In this document: in pieces, positions 1 through 8,359 of the stretch
Position numbering within the stretch: the stretch's first letter is position 1
How the letters are laid out: every line of letters begins with the position of its first letter
Source: Bacillus proteolyticus
GTDB lineage: Bacteria; Bacillota; Bacilli; Bacillales; Bacillaceae_G
Direction: 5' to 3'
NCBI RefSeq assembly: GCF_001884065.1
Contig: NZ_MACH01000092.1
Location: forward strand, 186,001 to 250,000
DNA: 64,000 bases
Program-made: the position numbers and the translations under genes
The notes under the pieces: model-generated
What the model was told of the DNA's origin: nothing
What the model saw: the letters and a program-made list of their open reading frames with translations, nothing else
Database searches by the model: none

Positions 1-2
1 CA

Positions 3-725
3 ATGTCTGGATCCGTGCATTGGAAAAAGGATGCCTATGAAAATAAAATTCCTTGGATTGAAAATCAAATTTCATCTATAAATTCCAATACGAGTCAACC
101 TCATTTTTACATAGCAGCAGGAGAACTCGAAAACAAACCTCTTTTAACGGCTAATAGGAGCCTGTACAAAGCTTTAAAAGAAAAAGAGTACCAAATTACT
201 TATGAAGAGTTTCAAGGCGGATATGACAGTGTGTGGTGGCGAGAAAAGTTATTTGATGGATTGATAGCATTGAAACATACAAAAACAACGCTAAAAAATG
301 AAAAGGGGAATGAATCCATGAATCAAGATGAACTAGATAAAAACCTTAAAAAACAAGAGATTTTAGTAAAAGATGAGAAAGTTTGGTCCTATACGTATGA
401 GGATCATATTAGTTCTATCGTTAAAGAAGCAGAAAAGAAAGGGTCTTTTGATAATTTACCCGGTAAAGGGAAACCTCTTAATCTTGATAAAGACCTTTCG
501 TACAATCCTGAAAAGCAATTGTATAGAACTTTGAAAAATAATCATGTTTTACCTAGGTGGATTGAAATTTCAAAGGAAATTGATGATTTAAAAGAAAGAC
601 TAAAAGAAAATACAAATACTACAGAAGCAGCGGATTTAATTCGAACTATTAATAAAAAGGTTTTAGAACATAATTTAATTTGTCCACCAAGTGCGCAAAA
701 AACAAGGGTGAAAACGGATTTTTAA
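3..725 (+). CDS. Esterase C-terminus fused in frame to a DUF1992 (DnaJ-homologue) domain; 5' partial
   Basis: The reading frame is already open at the window edge, so the 5' end is missing. Visible residues 1-90 look like the end of a Fes/BesA-type (enterochelin esterase-like) alpha/beta hydrolase: they open at an MSGSVHW segment, which in this family lies just after the nucleophile region, and end in a GGYDSVWWREKLFDGL stretch where the catalytic histidine region (usually GGHD) should lie. Here Tyr replaces His, so catalysis may be lost. Residues about 106-210 match the DUF1992/DnaJ subfamily C member 28 conserved domain (FDNLPGKGKPL, LYRTLKNNHVLPRW). These are normally separate proteins. 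An ATG at 318 inside the frame has its own AAAAGGGG ribosome site, so the DUF1992 part may also be made alone. No stop separates the two. Family assignment is from motif recognition. Confidence 0.7.
   Translation: MSGSVHWKKDAYENKIPWIENQISSINSNTSQPHFYIAAGELENKPLLTANRSLYKALKEKEYQITYEEFQGGYDSVWWREKLFDGLIALKHTKTTLKNEKGNESMNQDELDKNLKKQEILVKDEKVWSYTYEDHISSIVKEAEKKGSFDNLPGKGKPLNLDKDLSYNPEKQLYRTLKNNHVLPRWIEISKEIDDLKERLKENTNTTEAADLIRTINKKVLEHNLICPPSAQKTRVKTDF
301..320 (+). promoter_or_regulatory. Internal ribosome binding site and ATG for the DUF1992 part
   Basis: AAAAGGGG at 301-308 lies 9 nt before an in-frame ATG at 318-320, where the DUF1992 domain begins. This suggests that the two domains were once separate genes and that the second still has its own start. 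Confidence 0.5.
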
Positions 726-803
726 CAATTTTTAATTAAGCTATCTCATGCTATATAATTAAGTAAGGCATTTTCAATTCATTATTAAAGGGAGGTAAAT
801 GTG

Positions 804-1619
804 ATGAAGAATACGTATCAGCTTCAATTACCGAAAGAACTAGAACAGTATCGAACAAGTTTAGAAGAAAGTGTAAAACCGTATATTAAAGTGTCTGGAA
901 CGCTAGCAGAGACAACTCTTTTTGAAAGTAAGTTTGGCGGTTATCCGTATTTACCTATAAATCAAGAGCATCCTAAAGACTCAAACGGACAACCTATGAT
1001 GTTACTTGCGCAGTTGAATTTTGAAGAAATGCCGCATATTGAATCCATGCCTCAAAACGGACTGTTACAATTTTTCGTAAGTGCTGATGATGAGCTTTTT
1101 GGAATAGATCTCGATCATCCAACAAGCCAAAACGACTTTCGAATTATTTATCATTCTACAATAACGGCAGATTTAACTAAGGTTATTACTGATTTTAATT
1201 ATTTAAATACTTTAGCTTTAGAGCATTTTATCATACCTGAAGCAGCTAAACTAAAATTTGAATTGGATTACCAACCAGTAACATCAAGAGATTATCGATT
1301 TGAAAAGATTTTTAGTGATATCATTGATTGGGGAGAAATCGTTGATGAAGAAAATGAAACAGAATTAGGCGAACTATATGATGATTTATGTGAAAATTAC
1401 GGGCATAAAATTGGTGGCTATCCGTTTTTCACACAGACAGATCCGAGGGAATGGGAAGAAAAATACCAACAACATGATATATTATTGTTGCAAATCGATA
1501 CAGACAATTTATTAAATATTATGTGGGGAGATTCTGGTGTTGCTAATTTCTTTATACGCAAGGAAGATTTATTAAACTTAGATTTTTCTAACGTTATATA
1601 CAATTGGGATTGTTACTAA
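804..1619 (+). CDS. YwqG-like DUF1963 protein
   Basis: A 271-residue soluble protein of the DUF1963/YwqG family. Family features seen are an early KFGGYPYLP segment (residues about 46-54), MLLAQLNF, LLQFFV, a second GGYPFFTQTDPR near residue 205, and a C-terminal LLLQIDTD...MWGDSGVANFFI stretch. The repeated GGYP module is typical of the family. The biochemical role is unknown. GGAGGT at 791-796 is 7 nt before ATG 804; the GTG at 801 directly upstream is an alternative start but too close to the ribosome site. The gene is alone, with a terminator right behind it. Confidence 0.85.
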   Translation: MKNTYQLQLPKELEQYRTSLEESVKPYIKVSGTLAETTLFESKFGGYPYLPINQEHPKDSNGQPMMLLAQLNFEEMPHIESMPQNGLLQFFVSADDELFGIDLDHPTSQNDFRIIYHSTITADLTKVITDFNYLNTLALEHFIIPEAAKLKFELDYQPVTSRDYRFEKIFSDIIDWGEIVDEENETELGELYDDLCENYGHKIGGYPFFTQTDPREWEEKYQQHDILLLQIDTDNLLNIMWGDSGVANFFIRKEDLLNLDFSNVIYNWDCY

Positions 1620-1649
1620 AAGATATAAATAAAATAATAGCAAACTAAA

Positions 1650-1680
1650 AATCTTCCTGAAGGTGAGGAGGATTTTTTTA
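1650..1680 (+). terminator. Rho-independent terminator after the YwqG-like gene
   Basis: AATCTTCCT (1650-1658) pairs with AGGAGGATT (1666-1674), one G-U pair, 7-nt loop, followed by a T run on the plus strand. Confidence 0.8.
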
Positions 1681-2270
<590 letters not shown>

Positions 2271-2314
2271 AAAAAATACAATTCGTTTAAAATGAACGCA
2301 TTAAACGAATTGTA
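2271..2314 (-). terminator. Terminator of the ridA-like gene
   Basis: A perfect 14-bp stem, TACAATTCGTTTAA (2277-2290) with TTAAACGAATTGTA (2301-2314), and an A6 run at 2271-2276 that becomes U6 on the minus-strand transcript. Confidence 0.85.
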
Positions 2315-2344
2315 TGGATATGATTTAATAACAAGTTTTTAAAA

Positions 2345-2740
2345 TTAGTTTGCTACAGCAATTGCTTCGATTTCAATTAATAAGTTATCGTTAATTAACT
2401 TTCTAACTTCTACAGCTGAACTTGCTGGTGGATTGTTAGTATCAATGTATTGGTCTCGTATATCTCTAACGATGGCCATTTGAGAAATATCTGTTAAGAA
2501 AAATGTTAATTTTACTACATCATTAAATTTTAATTCCGAAGTTTCTAATGCACTTTTAATATTTTCGAATACTTGTCGCGTTTGTGTAGCTAAATCATCA
2601 ATGCCAACTATTTGACCATCAGTATTGATCGCTACTTGTCCAGATATGTAAATTGTTCGTTTAGCGTTATTGACCTCGACTATATGAGAATATCCGAAAG
2701 TTGCTGGCATTGTTTCTGGATTGATAAATTTCTTTTGCAT
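2345..2740 (-). CDS. RidA/YjgF family protein
   Basis: A 131-residue protein of the usual RidA length. Typical segments are seen: YISGQVAINTDGQIVG (about 31-46), a middle LTFFLTDIS, and PPASSAVEVRKL (about 104-115), where the conserved Arg of the active-site pocket lies. RidA proteins form trimers that hydrolyse reactive enamine/imine intermediates made by PLP enzymes. Strict RidA has a Cys/Asn pocket that is not fully conserved here, so this may be a paralogue subgroup with another substrate. ATG is preceded by AAAAGGAGAGAAG. The gene is monocistronic with its own terminator. Confidence 0.85.
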   Translation of the reverse strand: MQKKFINPETMPATFGYSHIVEVNNAKRTIYISGQVAINTDGQIVGIDDLATQTRQVFENIKSALETSELKFNDVVKLTFFLTDISQMAIVRDIRDQYIDTNNPPASSAVEVRKLINDNLLIEIEAIAVAN

Positions 2741-2943
2741 GGCTCTTCTCTCCTTTTAATGTCTTATTTTCTTTATATTAGGTTTTTATTTCGGATTATC
2801 CTCTATTTACTAATTATTGTCTATACATTCAGCTGCTACATACGCAAAAGTATATTAGTCACTTTAATTTAAAGTTTTTAATAGATTATGTACGTTTGAT
2901 TTTTTTGAGCGCTTGTTATAATTACGCCTTTTGTATTAATTCT

Positions 2944-3708
2944 TCAGTTACTTTTGTATAGAAAAAAGTGATACCACCAAATAAAAAATTCTTCGTAAGT
3001 TATTTCTTTTGAGTATCTGCTGCTTGCAAAGTATTCTTTTAAAGGCTTCTTATTTTCTTTACATAATAAAATCAAATCTTCACTGATCGCGTTCGCGATT
3101 TCGTTAAGTATAGATAAGTCTGCGGCTGTAAACACTGGGATAACAGGTTGTGAATTTTTATATAAGCCTAATTCTTCGTATAATACATTTAAATTTAAGT
3201 CTACTTGTCTATCTGCTGCTACAATATTTTCACGATGCTATTTCGTATAATTAATATCGATAATAGTAGCGTGAAAATATTCTTCAAACGTTTCTTTATT
3301 CGCAGTTATTAAATTCAAGGTTGTATATCGAGTGTTTCCATAAAAACCAATTTGATTAGAATACTTTTCAATTATGTTAAGTGTAGGTTTAATTAGAGGC
3401 TCACATAGGTTATACAGCTTTTCTCCTTCATTAGCTGTTATAACCATACATGTTGGATAGTAACTCCCTTCTGTCTTTTTCAATAAACCTTCTAGTTCTA
3501 ATGCGTGCATTTGTTTTTCGAATTCCTCGTTAGTCCAATTTGGCTTTGTTTTTATAGCATTTGATTTTATACCCAGATGGAGCATTACAAGTAAATATTG
3601 AAGGTTTGTTCCGCTTATTTTTAAAGCTGGATAATTGTCACTTTATGAAATCATTTTTGTCTCATAAGTTGTTTTAAGTATTTTTTCCGGAGTATAATTA
3701 GCAAGCAT
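2944..3708 (-). pseudogene. Uncharacterised gene with two in-frame stop codons
   Basis: One minus-strand frame runs from an ATG at 3708 (AGGAGGG ribosome site just upstream) to a stop at 2944, about 255 codons, but is cut by TAA at 3643-3645 (codon 22) and TAG at 3238-3240 (codon 157). The pieces either side stay in the same frame, so these are substitutions and not frameshifts. The middle part (LHLGIKSNAIKTKPNWTNEE, then LEGLLKKTEGSYYPTCMVIT) could be a winged-helix-like fold; the end is YEEFFIWWYHFFLYKSN. I do not recognise the family. Restart at internal ATGs could give short fragments, but a working product is unlikely. Its 5' side abuts the truncated hydrolase remnant on the other strand. 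Confidence 0.75.
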
Positions 3709-3751
3709 TTTAAAATCCCTCCTTTTTTAGTAATTTAATTGTAAAATCTAT

Positions 3752-4555
3752 GTAGTTACATGGTTTGGCCATTCTGCTTCTCTTTTAAAAATAGAAGGTA
3801 AAAAACTGTTATTAGACCCTATGCTTGGAGATGCCTCTTCCCCGTTCCCTGTTTTTAATAGTAAACGTTATAGTGGTGCTTTTTCTTTAGAACGTGAAGA
3901 TCTTCAGGAAATTGATGCGATTATCATTTCGCATAATCACTATGATCATTTAAATTACAAAAGTATTATGCAGTTAAAAGATCGTGCAAAGCATTTTTAT
4001 GTTCCGACTGGAGTTGCACGCTATCTTATTAAATGGGGTGTTTCACCTAATAAAATTAGTGAGCATAATTGGTGGGATGAAATTACGTTTGATAATATTA
4101 AGTTAGTTTGTGCTCCTGCAAGGCATTTCTCCGGACGAAGTATGACTGATAAAGATCGTTCTTTATGGTGTTCATGGCTTATTCTTGGTCAAGAAACGAA
4201 GGTTTTCTTTAGTGGCGATAGTGGCTATGCTCCGCACTTTAAGGAGATTGGTAATAAATACGGTCCGTTTGATCTTACTTTAATGGAATGTGGACAATAT
4301 GATGCGAGATGGTCTGCTATTCATATGTTGCCAGAAGAAACCGTACAAGCTCATATTGACGTTAAAGGAGAATTACTTCTTCCGATTCATTGGGGTGCTT
4401 TTACGTTAGCATTACATGAATGGAGTGATCCTATTGAACGTGTTACGAAAGAAGCAAATCGTTTAGGGGTTAATATTGCAACGCCACAAATCGGTGAAGC
4501 TATTACGTTAAAATCTAAAGGCTATCCTACGTCAACTTGGTGGAGAGAAGTATAA
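3752..4555 (+). pseudogene. 5'-truncated metallo-beta-lactamase-fold hydrolase (NAPE-PLD/UlaG-like)
   Basis: Coding similarity starts at VVTWFGHSASLL (3752) and runs in frame to the normal C-terminus. The metal-binding HNHYDH motif is present (about 3931-3948), as are ARHFSGR, FFSGDSGYAPHF and LLPIHWGAF, all characteristic of the N-acyl-phosphatidylethanolamine phospholipase D-like branch of the MBL fold. Members usually carry some 60-100 residues before the TWFGHS strand. Here there is no start codon with a ribosome site: the frame has TAA at 3731-3733, and the ATG at 3821 lies inside the fold, after the first strand. The promoter and N-terminus appear to have been removed by a rearrangement that ends within about 20 bp of the neighbouring broken gene's leader. 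Any product from ATG 3821 would lack the first strand. Confidence 0.75.
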
Positions 4556-4562
4556 TTATAAT

Positions 4563-4600
4563 AAAAAGCGAACCGATTAAATATTGATGGTTCGCTTTTT
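4563..4600. terminator. Bidirectional terminator
   Basis: A perfect 12-bp stem, AAAAAGCGAACC (4563-4574) with GGTTCGCTTTTT (4589-4600). It serves the plus-strand hydrolase remnant and the minus-strand gene that ends at 4614. Confidence 0.85.
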
Positions 4601-4613
4601 ATTCATTTATGAC

Positions 4614-4856
4614 TCATCTATTAAAATTCTTTGTTTTATCTACTGGAATTGCATTTTTCATCTTTTCTGTTGTCCAATATCCTGTAGGGTCTTCTATATC
4701 GTTTGAATCTTGAATAGCAGATGGGATACCGGGGGCTTTTTTTAGTTGAGTAAGGGTATCTTTTTCGCTAGAGGCTACCAATGCTAAGTAAATAATTAAG
4801 GGTATTATAATGATACTAGTTATATATACCCAAAATAAGTGATTTCCTTTTTTCAT
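4614..4856 (-). CDS. Small membrane-anchored protein, function unknown
   Basis: An 80-residue protein with one N-terminal transmembrane segment (about 9-27, VYITSIIIIPLIIYLALV) and a short hydrophilic extracytoplasmic tail. The tail contains TGYWTTEKMKNAIPVD, which resembles the N-terminal segment of some V8/trypsin-like secreted endopeptidases, but there is no protease domain here. It may be a truncated remnant or a small protein that reuses the motif. ATG has an AGGAGCTC ribosome site. It lies 39 bp downstream of the beta-helix protein gene and ends at a shared terminator, so it is probably the last gene of that operon. Confidence 0.6.
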   Translation of the reverse strand: MKKGNHLFWVYITSIIIIPLIIYLALVASSEKDTLTQLKKAPGIPSAIQDSNDIEDPTGYWTTEKMKNAIPVDKTKNFNR

Positions 4857-4895
4857 GAGCTCCTCCTTCTATTACATACTAATCTCCCCTAATTA

Positions 4896-5816
4896 CTACT
4901 TTACTATATTTGCCTTCCCGCTATCTAAAACTCTACTTGTCGGCACAGAGGTAATATCAATGGTTGTGTTCATGCTCTTATCAGTTAGTTCAATGAGTTC
5001 GTTTTCGTGATTAATTTTCTGTAAATCCCACACCATTCCATTGAATTCGTTATGCTGTCCACTTACCCTTAAAATGTTTTTTGTTTTACTTGACGGTTGT
5101 ATTTGTAGATTTGTAAATTGATTCCCGCTAATCTCATTTGGTGTAGTTAAATTACTATCCATATAAATCATATTCACACAATCCTCTAGAGAGAAGTTCA
5201 TAAAACGGTTGGCATTTATCCAGGCATGTCCAGATTTCGGTTTTTTCGCTATTAATTTTAACCCTGTTTCCATTCCTGCTACTTTAATGTTATCGAAGTT
5301 AATAAAGGAGATTTCATTTTCTTTTCCACCAGTGAATAAAGAAATTCCTGTTCCTTTATTTGTTTCGGACCAATTTATAATATTTATATCTTTTATTTGT
5401 GTTTTGTTCCAAGTGTTATAATACTTATTTTTACCATCTAAATATATAACTTCAGAATTAAATTTAGGATCATTGATAGCTATGTACGCTCCTTCAATCG
5501 AAGCATTTTTTTCTAGTTCCAATACCCTAAAGTTTCCCTCAACAACAAATTGTGTACCATAACCGAATAATAATTTAACACCTTGCTTAACGATGATTGG
5601 TGAAGTGACTTTATATTTTTTATCATCGAGCAAAACCGTTTTAATTTTACTTGATTCTGCTTTATTAATGGCTGCTTGAATTTTATATGAATCATTTTTA
5701 CCTTTAAAGTCCTCAACGAACAATTTATCATTTTGAACTAAACTTTCTTTATTGTAATGAAAAAAAGCGAAAATAATTAGAACGATACCTAAGAGTAAAG
5801 CGATTATTTTCTTCAT
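4896..5816 (-). CDS. Secreted right-handed beta-helix (pectate-lyase-fold) protein
   Basis: 306 residues starting MKKIIALLLGIVLIIFAFF, a signal peptide or signal anchor. The mature part fits a pectate-lyase/glycosyl hydrolase 28-like beta helix: DSYKIQAAINKAESSKIKTVLL near residues 40-60, then short beta-strand/turn rungs such as NFRVLELEKNASIEGAYIAI, GTGISLFTGG and NQFTNLQIQPSS. No catalytic residues could be assigned; a phage-tailspike or adhesin-like binding role is equally possible. The start at 5816 has GAGGGTGAG upstream; a longer in-frame version from 5879 lacks a ribosome site. It lies 73 bp after the second-clamp gene on the same strand. Confidence 0.65.
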   Translation of the reverse strand: MKKIIALLLGIVLIIFAFFHYNKESLVQNDKLFVEDFKGKNDSYKIQAAINKAESSKIKTVLLDDKKYKVTSPIIVKQGVKLLFGYGTQFVVEGNFRVLELEKNASIEGAYIAINDPKFNSEVIYLDGKNKYYNTWNKTQIKDINIINWSETNKGTGISLFTGGKENEISFINFDNIKVAGMETGLKLIAKKPKSGHAWINANRFMNFSLEDCVNMIYMDSNLTTPNEISGNQFTNLQIQPSSKTKNILRVSGQHNEFNGMVWDLQKINHENELIELTDKSMNTTIDITSVPTSRVLDSGKANIVK

Positions 5817-5889
5817 AATACTCACCCTCACGTTAAATTTTATCTTTAGTTTCACTTCGACTACATTAGCTAAATTCATTCCTTTGTTC

Positions 5890-7020
5890 TTAATAAGTTC
5901 TAACAGGTGATATTAAATATACTGCTGCAGATTGTTCACCTGATTCAATTAAAATAGGTCTCATAGAACCACCAAAACTTAAAGTTACTCTATCTTCTTT
6001 TATTGCTTTTAAAGTATCGACCATATATCGTCCATCAAAAGATATATTTAATTGCTTTTCACCGTGAATAGTATCTATTTGTTGTGTCTCGGATATTTTA
6101 CCAATCTGAGAAGCGTTAGAAGAGATTTGTATTGTGAATTCGTCGATGATCTCTAAGTTAACGTTGTTGTTTGCCCATTCACTAGCTAATAAACTTGATC
6201 GATCTACACCTTGTAAAATCTGTTTTCTATCTATATTAATAACCGTTTGGGATTCATTTGGAATTAGGCCGAATATATTAGGATATTTTCCTTCAATAAG
6301 CCTTGAATACAACGTAATTGTACCGAATTTAAAAATAATATGACTCTCTGAAAGATATATGTATACTAAATTTGAATTACTGTTCATTAATTTTAGTAGT
6401 TCACTAATAGTGGAACTTGGTACAATACAATTTAATTCCGCATGTGAAGAAATGGGTATTTCACGTAAAGCCAGTCTATGAGAATCAGTAGCAGCACAAA
6501 TTAATTTGTTATGATCAATAACGAAATGTACGCCAGTAAGAACGGGTCTAGATTCATTTTTAGCAGCTGCAAAGACAGTTTGTTTAAATACTTCAATCAA
6601 CTGTTCCATTTCTACTTGTATTTCTGCATGATCGTCTATAAATGGTACATTCGGAAATTCGTTCGCTGAGAATCCATTTAAGTTTAAAGTAATTTCATCA
6701 GATTGGATTGTAATCAACTGCTCATTCATACTTTTTATTAAAATCTCACTTGGCATTTTCTTAATAATTTCAATGAAATACTTTGCTGGTACAACAATAC
6801 TCCCTGCTTTTAAAATAGTTGCAATTTGTTCGTCTTCAATTGAAATAGGTATAAATTTTTCAATGAAAATATTCGAATTACTTGCGATTAAAGTAATTCC
6901 GGATGGATCTGCTGTTATTTTTATTCCGGATAATATAGGAATTAAATTTTTTGTTGAGATAGCTTTACTTACTTCTGAAAGAGCTTGTGTAAATTGTTTG
7001 TGATTAACGATAAACTCCAT
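5890..7020 (-). CDS. dnaN2: DNA polymerase III sliding clamp (beta subunit) paralogue
   Basis: A 376-residue protein, the normal length for bacterial beta clamps, beginning MEFIVNHKQFTQALSEVSKA and ending AVYLISPVRTY. All three clamp domains are visible: domain 1 (1-120), domain 2 with ATDSHRLALREIP near 180, and domain 3 with SFDGRYMVDTLKAI near 330. The C-terminal LISPVRTY replaces the usual LI.P.R.. that lines the peptide-binding cleft, so partner binding should be kept. The main dnaN sits beside dnaA at the origin; this gene is in an accessory run with a Nudix hydrolase and a beta-helix protein. B. cereus-group genomes are known to carry a second dnaN. It could act in repair or translesion synthesis (inference). 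GGCGGGGG lies before the ATG. Confidence 0.9.
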   Translation of the reverse strand: MEFIVNHKQFTQALSEVSKAISTKNLIPILSGIKITADPSGITLIASNSNIFIEKFIPISIEDEQIATILKAGSIVVPAKYFIEIIKKMPSEILIKSMNEQLITIQSDEITLNLNGFSANEFPNVPFIDDHAEIQVEMEQLIEVFKQTVFAAAKNESRPVLTGVHFVIDHNKLICAATDSHRLALREIPISSHAELNCIVPSSTISELLKLMNSNSNLVYIYLSESHIIFKFGTITLYSRLIEGKYPNIFGLIPNESQTVINIDRKQILQGVDRSSLLASEWANNNVNLEIIDEFTIQISSNASQIGKISETQQIDTIHGEKQLNISFDGRYMVDTLKAIKEDRVTLSFGGSMRPILIESGEQSAAVYLISPVRTY

Positions 7021-7050
7021 TTTTCCCCCGCCTTAAATGAAATACTATCT

Positions 7051-7494
7051 TTATGAAGATTGATGAATAATAGTTCCATTAAAAATATAAGGAACTGTTT
7101 CTTTCTTTTGTAAAAGGCTTTTTAAGTGTTCTGGTATACGTAAATAAGGTTCTGCTTTATGTAATTCCATCCAGATAATTCCTTCAATTTCTTTTGGTCT
7201 TGATATACAGATTTCCCCTCCGATTATTTCTCCTAAAAAATTAAAGAAGATTGCATGATGTCCCCTTTCCTCAAAAAACGCTTCACTAATGGAACAAACC
7301 CCTTTTACGGATATATCTAGTCCAGTTTCTTCTTTTACTTCACGAACTGTTGCCTCTTCTAACGTTTCACCTAATTTAACTGCTCCACCTGGTAAAGTGT
7401 AATAAGAGCCATTTTTCCCTTTGTTTTTAACCATTAAAAGCTTTTCGTGAGTTTCATTGTATAACAGCGCGTATGTAACATTCACCTTTTTCAT
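7051..7494 (-). CDS. Nudix hydrolase
   Basis: 147 residues with a full Nudix box (GGAVKLGETLEEAT then REVKEETGLDI, about residues 36-60), with the metal-binding Glu residues present. It should cleave a nucleoside diphosphate linked to another group; the substrate cannot be told. ATG is preceded by GAAGGGGATT. The stop is 30 bp before the second-clamp gene, so the two are likely co-transcribed; a nucleotide-cleaning role beside a replication clamp is plausible but unproven. Confidence 0.85.
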   Translation of the reverse strand: MKKVNVTYALLYNETHEKLLMVKNKGKNGSYYTLPGGAVKLGETLEEATVREVKEETGLDISVKGVCSISEAFFEERGHHAIFFNFLGEIIGGEICISRPKEIEGIIWMELHKAEPYLRIPEHLKSLLQKKETVPYIFNGTIIHQSS

Positions 7495-7681
7495 ATTTAA
7501 TCCCCTTCAATGATACGAATTTTCTGTCTTTATTTCATTCTATCATTAAATGGTTTTTATTCACAAAAAAGAAAAAGAACATGTTTTGAAAAAGAATAAT
7601 CAAAACACATCCACTAAATGTTAAAAAATCGATTCGGTTAAAAAATACCAAGCAATAGCAACTATAAATTTAATATGTTTT

Positions 7682-8098
7682 TTACAACCTTTTTTCTAAA
7701 TAATAGTGATGATGTCCTTTAGGATGATCTTTACTGACTCCGATCACTTTGTATCCATGTTTTTTATAAAAGTTTGGAGCTTGGAAACTAAAAGTGTCTA
7801 AGTTTATAAGCCGACATTCTTTTTCGATTGCAAATTCTTCAATAAGTTTCATTAATTTGCTGCCATAGCCTTCGTGTCTATATTCTTCAGACACCCACAG
7901 AAAGTCAATATGCAAGTGATGCCAAAAAGTTATCGCTGTTACCCCTCCGATTATTTCTTCTTTTTCATTCCTTACTATAAAACTTACCTTTTCTGAAGGT
8001 GTTTTCTCTTCATTTGAAAGATGTTTTTGGTTATATTCAATTACTTTCTCACTTATGTAATCACTATCTTCTTGAATCCATTGTTTTTGAATTTTCAT
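7682..8098 (-). CDS. GNAT family N-acetyltransferase
   Basis: 138 residues. The acetyl-CoA binding loop is seen as VSEEYRHEGYGSKLMKLI (about 75-92), followed by ECRLINLDTFSFQAPNFYKKHGYKVIG, the usual beta5/alpha4 end of a GNAT domain. The C-terminal KGHHHYYLEKRL is common in this small Bacillus subgroup. The acceptor is unknown. The start is uncertain: ATG 8098 begins MKIQKQWI, while a GTG at 8110 in the same frame lies closer to AAAAGGTGC. Stand-alone gene. Confidence 0.8.
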   Translation of the reverse strand: MKIQKQWIQEDSDYISEKVIEYNQKHLSNEEKTPSEKVSFIVRNEKEEIIGGVTAITFWHHLHIDFLWVSEEYRHEGYGSKLMKLIEEFAIEKECRLINLDTFSFQAPNFYKKHGYKVIGVSKDHPKGHHHYYLEKRL

Positions 8099-8326
8099 TT
8101 TCAGTATCACGCACCTTTTTATATTTACGTAATCTATTCAATTTAATAATTAAATTATCCTGTCTTTATTAATAGTAGGTTACGTAATAAGTAAAGGGTG
8201 AAATGCAGATATTTCGAGTGGAGACTCTAATTGTAATTAATAGTAATTATCCTTTTTACGTGGTTTTATTTTGATGTGGAGTACATTGTTTACACATTAT
8301 CTTATAATGTAAAGATAACCTTTTAA

Positions 8327-8352
8327 AAAGAGCCCCTGCATAAGGACTCTTT
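8327..8352 (-). terminator. Probable terminator of the OFA-type MFS gene
   Basis: AAAGAG-CC pairs with GG-CTCTTT with one C-A mismatch and is followed by U residues on the minus strand. A second hairpin (TTTACACATTAT/ATAATGTAAA) lies a little further downstream near 8289-8314. Confidence 0.5.
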
Positions 8353-8359
8353 CTTAGCA

